A stretch of DNA of 64,000 bases from an uncultured Pelagibacteraceae bacterium (GTDB taxonomy: Bacteria > Pseudomonadota > Alphaproteobacteria > Pelagibacterales > Pelagibacteraceae): positions 79,501 through 143,500 of the forward strand of contig CACLYO010000001.1 of NCBI GenBank assembly GCA_902611145.1, read 5' to 3'. The notes below the pieces were generated by a model. It was given only the letters and a program-made list of their open reading frames with translations, did not search any database and was not told the DNA's origin. The position numbers were made by a program, and so were the translations under genes. Numbering within the stretch: position 1 is the first letter of the stretch; each line of letters opens with the position of its first letter. This document shows positions 7,777 to 15,309 of the stretch, piece after piece.

Positions 7777-9013
7777 TAACTTTTATATATTAGTTTTATT
7801 TTACCTTTCATTAATAATTGGATTTTATTTTGGTGAAGATCTAAACTATGGAGCTACACAAGATTGGTGGGGGACAAATTATCCAGTTATAAGAGATTTA
7901 TCTTTTGATCTAAAAAATACTTTACTTAATTATGAAGATTATGGACACAGACATTCTCCATTTTATTTAATTTTTTTAAGTTTTTTTCGCAAAATTGGAT
8001 TTTCATATGATTTAATAAGATTTTTTCATTTAAATATATCACTTTTTTTGGTTTATTTTTTTTACAAGTGTTTAATTTTAAAGTTTTCCAATACAGACAA
8101 AAAATTATTATTGATTTTATCTTTATGTATTTTTTTATCTCCTACATTTAGATCACTTGCAATTTGGCCTGATTCAAGAATTATTGGTCTTACCTTTTTT
8201 GTTTTATCAATTTACGAATTTCTGAAGTTTCAAAAAAAACCTTTAAAAAAATACTTGTTTAAAAATCTTATTTATTTAATCATTTCTTCTTATATAAGTC
8301 CAAATTTTTCTATATTTATAATTTATTTTTTCTATCACTATATGAAAAAAACAGATTTAAAAATTTTAACATTAATAATGTTTTTATCTATTATATCTGC
8401 ATTACCAGCATTTTATTATTTATTCGTATTAGAAGTTAATTTCTTAACAGCTGGGACGCCAGGACTTTATGAAAATCAAAGTATTGATTTAAATTTTAAT
8501 TTTTCAAATAAAATTTTAATTATAAGTAGTATTATACTTTTTCAACTAATTCCTTTTATTATTAGTAGAAATTTTACTTACGATTTTATAAAATCAATTA
8601 ACAAAAATTTACCAATTATAATAATAATTTTTTTAATAAATGTTATATTTTTTGACTATGTTCTAACATTTACTGGGGGTGGTTTTTTTTTTCAAATTTC
8701 AAATATTTTATTTCAAAATAATATATTTTTTTATTTTTTTAGTTTTTTATCATTACTATTATTAGCTTATTTTATTAGGAATAATATTAATAATTTTTTG
8801 ATATTTATTTGTTTAATCATTTCAAATGTTCAAAACACTATTTATCATAAATATTACGATCCTTTAATAATGATTTTGTTTTTTACAATTTTAAATACAG
8901 ATTTTAACAAAAGATTTTTCAGACAAAAATATAGTTTATTATATGTTTATGGATTTTACTTCGCATTTATATTTATGAGAGTTTTAAAAAATACTGGTTT
9001 TGTACAAATCTAA
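7745..9013 (+). CDS. Multispan membrane protein of unknown function (GT-C-like topology)
   Basis: I do not recognise this protein. It has 422 residues with about ten hydrophobic segments, very rich in Phe, Ile and Tyr. After the first helix comes a periplasmic-looking loop with an ED pair and then YGHRHSPFYLIFL before helix 2. An acidic first loop and a His-x-Pro-like motif at the start of helix 2 resemble the layout of GT-C glycosyltransferases, but similarity is too weak to name a family. The only plausible early start is TTG 7745, inside the transaldolase gene; the first internal Met is near residue 200. Co-transcription with pnt-tal is likely. Confidence 0.65.
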   Translation: MIVKNQNLKFNNFYILVLFYLSLIIGFYFGEDLNYGATQDWWGTNYPVIRDLSFDLKNTLLNYEDYGHRHSPFYLIFLSFFRKIGFSYDLIRFFHLNISLFLVYFFYKCLILKFSNTDKKLLLILSLCIFLSPTFRSLAIWPDSRIIGLTFFVLSIYEFLKFQKKPLKKYLFKNLIYLIISSYISPNFSIFIIYFFYHYMKKTDLKILTLIMFLSIISALPAFYYLFVLEVNFLTAGTPGLYENQSIDLNFNFSNKILIISSIILFQLIPFIISRNFTYDFIKSINKNLPIIIIIFLINVIFFDYVLTFTGGGFFFQISNILFQNNIFFYFFSFLSLLLLAYFIRNNINNFLIFICLIISNVQNTIYHKYYDPLIMILFFTILNTDFNKRFFRQKYSLLYVYGFYFAFIFMRVLKNTGFVQI

Positions 9014-9016
9014 AAT

Positions 9017-9093
<77 letters not shown>

Positions 9094-9096
9094 ATA

Positions 9097-9303
9097 TTAA
9101 ATTCTATTTTTAAGTTTATTAAGTTTTTTAACTCTCTTTATATTTTCTTGCAGGATTCTTTTTTTTTTCTCCGAAGGTTTTTCATAAGTATTTTTTAACT
9201 TAATAATTTTAAAAAAACCATCTCTTTGAAGTTTTCTTTTCAAAACTCTTAGAGCTTGTTCAACATTATTATCTTTGACTTCTATTTTAATAACTACCTC
9301 CAA
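9097..9303 (-). CDS. rpsU: 30S ribosomal protein S21 (bS21)
   Basis: A 68-residue basic protein. The core VKDNNVEQALRVLKRKLQRDG and YEKPSEKKKR are bS21 signatures. The start is unusual: the longest frame uses TTG at 9303, but a strong Shine-Dalgarno GGAGG (9301-9297) lies at or inside the first codons. The codon at ideal spacing after it is ATT (9291-9289), giving a protein starting at IKIEVKDNN, which suits the family better. There is no ATG anywhere near. bS21 helps mRNA-rRNA pairing at initiation. Confidence 0.92.
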   Translation of the reverse strand: MEVVIKIEVKDNNVEQALRVLKRKLQRDGFFKIIKLKNTYEKPSEKKKRILQENIKRVKKLNKLKNRI

Positions 9304-9358
9304 AAAATCGATTTAATAGCACTTTAATAATTTCTTGTCTATAGGATTTGAACATTGA

Positions 9359-9928
9359 TTAGTTGGTTTGTTTGGCTTTTTCTTTTTCCCTTTTTTCTCT
9401 TTTAATCCTTCTTTCAGCTTTTTCTAATGCCATGATTAAATCTTTTTGTGTAAATAAACTCATGGCAACTGGATCTTTAGGATTTAAACTATTATAATTC
9501 CAATAACTTTTATTTCTAATAGAGGTTACAGAATTTTTTGTAATACCAACGAGCTTAGCAATTTGGGAATCTTTAAGTTCAGAGTGTTGTTTAATTAACC
9601 ATAATGCAGAGTCAGGCTTATCTTGTCTTTTTGAAATTGGTACATATTTTTTAACTTTTTTTTCATCACCAGAAATTTCTATATCATTACTTTTAATTTG
9701 TAATAGTCTATTTTCGTCTTTTGCTGATAATTCGATTTCTTCTCTAGATAGTTGACCTGCAATTATTGGGTTATACGGTTTAATACCTTTTGCAACTTCA
9801 CCATCAGCAATTCCTTGAACCTCAACTTCATGTAGATTACAAAAATTTGCTATTTGTTTAAAAGTTAAAGTAGTATTTTCTACTAGCCAAACAGCTGTTG
9901 CTAATGGCATTAAAAGTCCGTTTGTCAT
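9359..9928 (-). CDS. trcR: Cell-cycle transcriptional regulator TrcR (DUF1013)
   Basis: 189 residues matching the alphaproteobacterial DUF1013/TrcR family from memory: the N-terminus carries PLATAVWLVENTTLTFKQIA and VQGIADGEVAKGI, the central region has SALWLIKQHSELKDSQIAKLVG followed by TSIRNKSYWN (a helix-turn-helix-like unit near residues 110-145), and the C-terminus is highly charged and coiled. In Caulobacter the family is linked to cell-cycle control; its role here is inferred. Its ATG overlaps the rpmE stop, so translation is coupled to ribosomal protein L31. Confidence 0.82.
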   Translation of the reverse strand: MTNGLLMPLATAVWLVENTTLTFKQIANFCNLHEVEVQGIADGEVAKGIKPYNPIIAGQLSREEIELSAKDENRLLQIKSNDIEISGDEKKVKKYVPISKRQDKPDSALWLIKQHSELKDSQIAKLVGITKNSVTSIRNKSYWNYNSLNPKDPVAMSLFTQKDLIMALEKAERRIKREKREKEKAKQTN

Positions 9929-10155
9929 TATTTTTTATTAGATCTAAAGTTTTGAAATTTTTTATTAAATTTACTTACTCTTCCTTTGTCTAGAAGTTTT
10001 TGTTTCCCCCCAGTCCATGCTGAATGGGATTTTGGATCAATTTCTAACTTTAAAGTATCACCCTCTGATCCCCATGTTGACATTGTTTCAAAATGACTAC
10101 CATCTGTCATTTCAACTTTTATTTTATGATAATGTGGATGAATGTCCTTTTTCAT
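9928..10155 (-). CDS. rpmE: 50S ribosomal protein L31 (bL31), zinc-free type
   Basis: A 75-residue ribosomal protein beginning [19 protein letters not shown], with [25 protein letters not shown] at the C-terminal side, the bL31 signature. It has no cysteine, so it is the Cys-lacking (C-) form. It is the first gene of a minus-strand pair with trcR, 35 bases downstream of suhB. Confidence 0.95.
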   Translation of the reverse strand: MKKDIHPHYHKIKVEMTDGSHFETMSTWGSEGDTLKLEIDPKSHSAWTGGKQKLLDKGRVSKFNKKFQNFRSNKK

Positions 10156-10190
10156 ATCGAGACTTATAACAAAAGAATTTTATAAAACAA

Positions 10191-10931
10191 TTAAAACTTA
10201 CTTAATTTTTCAAGCATTTTTTCATTAATATTTGGGCTTGAAGCAATTATTTCTAAATTTTCATTTTTTGTTAAATCAACTTCATTCAAAATACCTCCAG
10301 CTTCTTTTACTAGAATGAGTCCTGCTGCAATATCCCATAAATTAAGGTTTTCTTGAAAATATCCATCATATCTTCCGGCCGCAACATATGCCAAGTCTAA
10401 AGCAGCACTTCCTGATTTTCTATTATGAAGATCTGTGTCTTTAAATTTTTTTCCACTAGTTGCAAAAAGACATTTATTGATATCTTTTTTTTTAGAAACT
10501 CTTATCCTTTTATTATTTAAATATGATCCATTATTTTTTTCAGCATAAAACATTTCATTTTTAATAGGGTCAAAAATTAATCCTGATACAATTTCATTTT
10601 CAGATTGCAAAGCTATTGAAATTGCAAAATGAGGAATGCCATGTAAAAAATTTGAAGTTCCATCTATAGGATCAATAATCCAGATATTTTTGTTATCTTT
10701 GTTTTTTATTAAACCTGTTTCTTCACTTAAAATAGAAAAATTTTTTTTTGATTTTGTTAGTTCTTCTATAAGAATTTTTTCAACTTTAATATCGGTATTA
10801 GTAACAAAATCCAAAGGACCTTTAACAGATACTTGCAAGTTTTCTACTTCTCCAAAATCTCTTATTAAAAATTTTGAAGCTTTTTCACTTGCTTTAATCA
10901 TAATGTTGAGATTAGCTGAAATTGAATTCAT
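10191..10931 (-). CDS. suhB: Inositol monophosphatase family protein
   Basis: A 246-residue Mg2+-dependent sugar-phosphate phosphatase. Metal ligands are visible as SEETG (69-73, with Glu70) and DPIDGT (87-92), with the distal WDIAAG motif near residue 200. It probably dephosphorylates myo-inositol-1-phosphate or a related sugar phosphate. In other bacteria SuhB also acts in rRNA transcription and processing, which cannot be judged here. It lies five bases after efp, so it is the distal gene of the tkt operon. Confidence 0.88.
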   Translation of the reverse strand: MNSISANLNIMIKASEKASKFLIRDFGEVENLQVSVKGPLDFVTNTDIKVEKILIEELTKSKKNFSILSEETGLIKNKDNKNIWIIDPIDGTSNFLHGIPHFAISIALQSENEIVSGLIFDPIKNEMFYAEKNNGSYLNNKRIRVSKKKDINKCLFATSGKKFKDTDLHNRKSGSAALDLAYVAAGRYDGYFQENLNLWDIAAGLILVKEAGGILNEVDLTKNENLEIIASSPNINEKMLEKLSKF

Positions 10932-10936
10932 AAATC

Positions 10937-11497
10937 TTAAACTTTTTTAACGTATTCAATTGTTCTTGTATCGACAATTATTTTATCTCCATTTTCTATA
11001 AAGGGAGGCACTTGTATTTTTATACCATTATCTAGTATCGCAGGTTTATAAGATGAAGATACAGTTTGGCCTTTTAGAGCAACATCTGTAGATTCTATCG
11101 TACAAGTTACCTGATTTGGAAGCTGGAGATTTAGTGGATTTTCATTATAAAAACTTACTACTACTTCTAAATTTTCAGTAAGCATTTTTCCTTTGTCACC
11201 AACGATATTTTTTTTTATATTAATTTGTTCAAATGATTTTGGGTTAATAAAATAATAATCATTTTCATCTTCATACGAATAATTGAATTTTACTTCTTCA
11301 AGAGATGCTTTTTCAACATCATCATTTGATCTAAATCTTTCATTAAGTTTAGTATTTTTATTTAAACTTTTCATTTCTACTTGAGCAAAGGCTCCACCTT
11401 TTCCAGGTTTTACATGTTGTGTTTTTAAAACCTCCCATAAATCATCTTTGTATTCTAACAACATGCCAACTCTTATTTCGTTCGCAGATATTTTCAT
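10937..11497 (-). CDS. efp: Elongation factor P
   Basis: 186 residues, the normal length for this three-domain tRNA-mimicking factor that relieves ribosome stalling on polyproline. The loop KPGKGGAF places Lys33 at the site that is beta-lysylated in E. coli (Lys34). The C-terminal domain has KGQTVSSSYKPAILDNG and VPPFIENGDKI signatures. It overlaps the thiE stop by four bases (ATGA). I saw no epmA/epmB modification genes in the window. Confidence 0.96.
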   Translation of the reverse strand: MKISANEIRVGMLLEYKDDLWEVLKTQHVKPGKGGAFAQVEMKSLNKNTKLNERFRSNDDVEKASLEEVKFNYSYEDENDYYFINPKSFEQINIKKNIVGDKGKMLTENLEVVVSFYNENPLNLQLPNQVTCTIESTDVALKGQTVSSSYKPAILDNGIKIQVPPFIENGDKIIVDTRTIEYVKKV

Positions 11498-12117
11498 TTT
11501 AATTTTTTTATTGCATCCAATGGTTTATATTTTTTATTATTCCAAATGTAGCCTGAGATAGCTAAAAAGTTTGCTTTATTCAATAAAAGTTTTTTGTAAT
11601 TACTTAATTTTATTCCCCCTATTGCTACAATTGGTATATTTGTAATACTTTTTGCATAATTTAATAACTCCATATTAGCTTTAAATTTAATTTTTTTTGT
11701 TTTTGATGGAAAAAATGCTCCAATAGCTATGTAGTTAACACTATTATTTATAGCTTTTTTAATTAAATTGATTGAATTGTGACAAGTTATTCCAATAATT
11801 TTATTTTTTAAGATTTTTCTTGCTTTTAAAATACTCATATCTTTTTGTCCTAAATGACAACCATCAGAATTTAATATTTTTGCTAATTGAGGATCATCAT
11901 TAACTAAAAATTTAACATTATATTTTCCGCAAATTTTTTTAATTTTTTTTCCAATAAATATTTTTTTTTCCCATTTTTGTTTTTTAAGCCTCAGTTGAAA
12001 ATAGTTTACTTTTCTTGTTTTTAGGACCTGTTCTAGATCATAATAAAATAAATTATCTTTAATTCTATTAGGAGAAATTAAATAAATAAATTTTTTATTT
12101 ACTCTACTTTTTTTCAA
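11494..12117 (-). CDS. thiE: Thiamine-phosphate synthase
   Basis: Joins HMP-pyrophosphate and thiazole phosphate to make thiamine monophosphate. The 207-residue TIM-barrel protein shows QLRLKK near residue 37, FLVNDDPQLAK near 70, DGCHLGQKD near 85, GITCHN, IAIGAFFPSKTK and VAIGGI, the ordered ThiE motifs. The ATG lies 14 bases inside the fba gene, so it is translationally coupled in a glycolytic operon. No TPP riboswitch is visible upstream. Sequence is diverged and Lys-rich, but the motifs are complete. Confidence 0.88.
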   Translation of the reverse strand: MKKSRVNKKFIYLISPNRIKDNLFYYDLEQVLKTRKVNYFQLRLKKQKWEKKIFIGKKIKKICGKYNVKFLVNDDPQLAKILNSDGCHLGQKDMSILKARKILKNKIIGITCHNSINLIKKAINNSVNYIAIGAFFPSKTKKIKFKANMELLNYAKSITNIPIVAIGGIKLSNYKKLLLNKANFLAISGYIWNNKKYKPLDAIKKLK

Positions 12118-13114
12118 TATCTTCTGACCACTTTCCTTGAGATGCTAGTGAGCACATTTTTGCCCTATGATTAAAAGTATCTTGAGTACCTTTGATATTA
12201 TTAATATCTTTTGACCAAAATTTTAATGCACTTTGTTGTAATGCTCTTCCATAGGAATAAGTCATAATAAAATTAGTATCATTCATTAAATTTATACTAT
12301 TTAAGTTTTTTGCCGCCTCTTTTTCTGATTGACCACCTGATAAAAATGCTATCCCTGGTACTTCAGTTGGCACTGATCCCTTTAAGCATTTTAAAGTAAG
12401 TTCGGCAATTTTTTTAGTATCAATATTATTTTTAGAAGACGATCCTGACAAAATCATATTTGGTTTTAATATTGTTCCTTTTAAATCTACTTTGTGTTTT
12501 ATTAATTCTTCATAGCATTTTTTAATAACTTCTGATGTTTTGTTGAAACATTCTTCTGCACTATGTTCTCCATCCATTAATACTTCTGGTTCCACGATAG
12601 GAACCATTCCATTTTCTTGCACTAAAGCAGAGTATCTTGCTAATGCATGTGCATTTGAATAAATTGAAAGTTTACTAGGATAATCATTTGAAATTTTATA
12701 TACAGCCCTCCATTTAGTAAATCTTGCTCCTAGCTTGTAATATTCTTTTAATCTTTCTCTTAAACCATCTAAACCTTCTGTTATTTTTTCTTCAGGAGAA
12801 CCTGCCAAAACTTTTGCTCCTGTATCTACTTTTATTCCTGGAATAGCTCCAGATGATGAAATTAATTCTGGTATAGTTTTTTTAGAGTTTGAGTTTTGTT
12901 TAATTGTTTCATCATACAAAATTACCCCACCTATACATTTTTTCATACTTTCAGATGAAAAAAGTGTTTCTCTAAATAGCAACCTATTTTCTTTAGTTGA
13001 TTCAACATTTACAGACTTAAGTCTTTTGGTCATTGTTCCTGTGCTTTCATCTGCAGCTAGGATACCTTTTCCATTTGATAAAATTTTTAAAGCAATATTA
13101 TTTAATTCAGACAT
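12104..13114 (-). CDS. fba: Fructose-bisphosphate aldolase, class I
   Basis: Cleaves or forms fructose-1,6-bisphosphate through a Schiff base. The 336 residues match the metazoan-like class I family: GILAADESTGTMTKR (17-31), RFTKWRAVYK (131-140), IVEPEVLMDG (173-182) and GTILKPNM, with Schiff-base Lys217. The C-terminus has FLSGGQSE and FNHRAKMCSLA. It overlaps pgk by eight bases. Class I enzymes need no metal ion, a possible advantage in metal-poor seawater (inference). Confidence 0.95.
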   Translation of the reverse strand: MSELNNIALKILSNGKGILAADESTGTMTKRLKSVNVESTKENRLLFRETLFSSESMKKCIGGVILYDETIKQNSNSKKTIPELISSSGAIPGIKVDTGAKVLAGSPEEKITEGLDGLRERLKEYYKLGARFTKWRAVYKISNDYPSKLSIYSNAHALARYSALVQENGMVPIVEPEVLMDGEHSAEECFNKTSEVIKKCYEELIKHKVDLKGTILKPNMILSGSSSKNNIDTKKIAELTLKCLKGSVPTEVPGIAFLSGGQSEKEAAKNLNSINLMNDTNFIMTYSYGRALQQSALKFWSKDINNIKGTQDTFNHRAKMCSLASQGKWSEDIEKK

Positions 13115-14297
13115 TTTGATTTATTGCTTTTATAGCAGGTAGAGTTTTTCCTTCAAGATATTCTAAAAAAGCTCCACCAGCAGTTGAAACAAAAGTAAAT
13201 GAGTCAAATTTTTTAAATTTATTTATTGCAGCAACTGTCTCTCCCCCTCCAGCTACAGAGAAAATTTTGTCATTCTTTGTTTTTTTAGAAATTAATTTTA
13301 ATATTTTCTTTGTTCCATTTTGAAAATTTGGATTTTCAAAATATCCCGCAGGACCATTCCAAAGTATAGTTTTAGAGTTGTTAATAATTGTTTCAATCGA
13401 TGATATTGTCTTAGTTCCAATATCTAATATCATTTCATTTTCTTCTATTTGATTTATATTTTTTTCTTTTCCAATTCCATCTAAACTTTTTGATACAATA
13501 ACATCTGTAGGTATGGTGATTTCACAATTATATTTTTTTGAATTTTCTATAATTTCTTTAATTAAAGGACCACATTCATACTCACATATTGATTTTCCTA
13601 TATTAGTACCAGTATGTTTAAGCATTGTATTGGCCATCCCACCTACAATTACAATATTATTAAATTTTTTTATTAAATTATTAATAATTTTAATTTTTGT
13701 CGAAATTTTTGAACCTCCAATTATAAGTGAAACGGGCTTTTCAATTTCCGCGGTTATTTTTTTCAATGCACTAATTTCTTCAGTAATTTGTAGTCCAAAA
13801 TATGAAGGAATATATTTGGTGATTCCTTCAACAGAAGAGTGCGATCTATGAGAACAAGAGAAAGCATCATTTATATACACATCTCCTAAATCCGATATTT
13901 TTTTCGAAAATTTACTATCATTTAATTCTTCACCTTCATTAAATCGAATATTTTCTAGCATTATAATAGAGCCATTTGAAATTTTATTTATTTCCAAGGC
14001 TGTATTTTCACTTATAAGATCTTCGTTAAATAAAACTTCTCTATTTAATAAAGTAGATAATTTTTCTGAAATAGGTTTTAAAGACATTTCTTTAATCACC
14101 TTTCCTTTTGGTCTTCCGATATGAGATATAATTATAATTTTAGCTTGTTTTTCCAATAAAAGATTTATTGTTGGTATTATTTTTTCTATTCTTGAAATTT
14201 CAGTTATTGCCCCATTTTTCATTGGAACGTTTAAATCCACTCTTAATAAAACTTTTTTTCCTTTAAGATTTAGATTTTTATTTAAAATATTTTTCAT
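13107..14297 (-). CDS. pgk: Phosphoglycerate kinase
   Basis: Catalyses reversible phosphate transfer between 1,3-bisphosphoglycerate and ADP. The 396 residues are standard length. LLRVDLNVPM (16-25), ISHIGRPKG (58-66), LENIRFNEGEE and FSCSHRSHSSVEG mark the N-terminal substrate domain. LIIGGSKISTK, LWNGPAGYFE and SVAGGGETVAA mark the nucleotide domain. The alanine usually found in the VxGGAK motif is Ser here (GGSKIS), a conservative change. It follows gap by seven bases. Confidence 0.96.
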   Translation of the reverse strand: MKNILNKNLNLKGKKVLLRVDLNVPMKNGAITEISRIEKIIPTINLLLEKQAKIIIISHIGRPKGKVIKEMSLKPISEKLSTLLNREVLFNEDLISENTALEINKISNGSIIMLENIRFNEGEELNDSKFSKKISDLGDVYINDAFSCSHRSHSSVEGITKYIPSYFGLQITEEISALKKITAEIEKPVSLIIGGSKISTKIKIINNLIKKFNNIVIVGGMANTMLKHTGTNIGKSICEYECGPLIKEIIENSKKYNCEITIPTDVIVSKSLDGIGKEKNINQIEENEMILDIGTKTISSIETIINNSKTILWNGPAGYFENPNFQNGTKKILKLISKKTKNDKIFSVAGGGETVAAINKFKKFDSFTFVSTAGGAFLEYLEGKTLPAIKAINQNV

Positions 14298-14304
14298 AAA
14301 AAAA

Positions 14305-15309
14305 TTAAATTTTATGAATATATTTTACTAAATCACACATTCTATTTGAAAAGCCCCATTCATTATCATACCAGGCGGATATTTTACCCATATTTTTTCC
14401 AACTACAGAAGTTAGTGATGCATCGATAATCGCTGAAAATGAGTTATGGTTAAAATCAACTGATACTAATTTTTCTTTTGTAATAGCTAAAACACCTTTT
14501 AATGATTTTTTAGATTCATCTGAAAAACTTTTGTTAATTTTTTTAACAGATAAATCTTTTTTAGTACAAAAAACTAATTCAATTAAAGATACATTCGGTG
14601 TTGGAACTCTCATAGCAACACCTTCCAACTTTCCTTTTAATGAAGGAATAATATCTCCTATTGCTTTTGAGGCACCTGTGGAAGTTGGGACAATTGATTG
14701 ACTAGCAGATCTTGCTCTTCTTGGGTCTTTATGAGAATTATCTAATAATCGTTGATCAGTTGTAAAAGAATGAATGGTAGTCATAAAACCTTTTTCAATT
14801 TGATAGTTGTTATTAAGAACATTAGCTACAGGTGCTAAACAATTAGTAGTACATGAAGCCGCAGAAATAATTTTATCATCCTTCTTTAATGTATTTTCAT
14901 TAACACCATAAACTATGGTTTTATCTGCATTTTTACAGGGTGCGGAGACAATTACTTTCTTAGCTCCATTTTTTAGATGAGGTAAAAGTTTTTCTTTTGA
15001 GTTGAATTTTCCAGTACATTCAAAAACATAATCAACATCATATTTTTTCCAGTTTATATTTTCAATATTTGTTTCCTGGGAGAAAGAAATTTTTTGTTTT
15101 CCTATTGTGATATTTTTATTATCAAATTTAATTAGAGAATTAAATTTACCATGTATTGAATCATACTTAAGTAAATTTGAGCTAATTTCAGAATTGGTTC
15201 TATTATTGATATGTTTTATTTCAATATTATTATATTTTCCTTCAACAATTGATCTAATAACCATTCTTCCAATTCTACCAAGTCCATTAATACCTATTTT
15301 TATTTTCAT
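14305..15309 (-). CDS. gap: Glyceraldehyde-3-phosphate dehydrogenase (possibly NADP-preferring)
   Basis: 334-residue GAPDH. GINGLGRIGRMV (7-18) is the Rossmann motif, SAASCTTNC holds catalytic Cys153, and WYDNEWGFSNRM is C-terminal. The second beta strand ends HINNRT: aligned with E. coli GapA (AINDLL), the NAD-selecting Asp is Asn36 and the next residue is Arg37. Loss of that Asp is known in NADP-using gluconeogenic GapB, and an Arg there could bind the 2'-phosphate. An anabolic, NADPH-linked role is therefore inferred. It overlaps tkt by four bases and precedes pgk. Confidence 0.95.
   Translation of the reverse strand: MKIKIGINGLGRIGRMVIRSIVEGKYNNIEIKHINNRTNSEISSNLLKYDSIHGKFNSLIKFDNKNITIGKQKISFSQETNIENINWKKYDVDYVFECTGKFNSKEKLLPHLKNGAKKVIVSAPCKNADKTIVYGVNENTLKKDDKIISAASCTTNCLAPVANVLNNNYQIEKGFMTTIHSFTTDQRLLDNSHKDPRRARSASQSIVPTSTGASKAIGDIIPSLKGKLEGVAMRVPTPNVSLIELVFCTKKDLSVKKINKSFSDESKKSLKGVLAITKEKLVSVDFNHNSFSAIIDASLTSVVGKNMGKISAWYDNEWGFSNRMCDLVKYIHKI

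Noticed and set aside
9331-9355. GTTCAAATCC on the minus strand between trcR and rpsU, resembling a tRNA T loop
   Set aside because: The flanking bases form only two of five T-stem pairs, so it looks like a chance match in AT-rich sequence.
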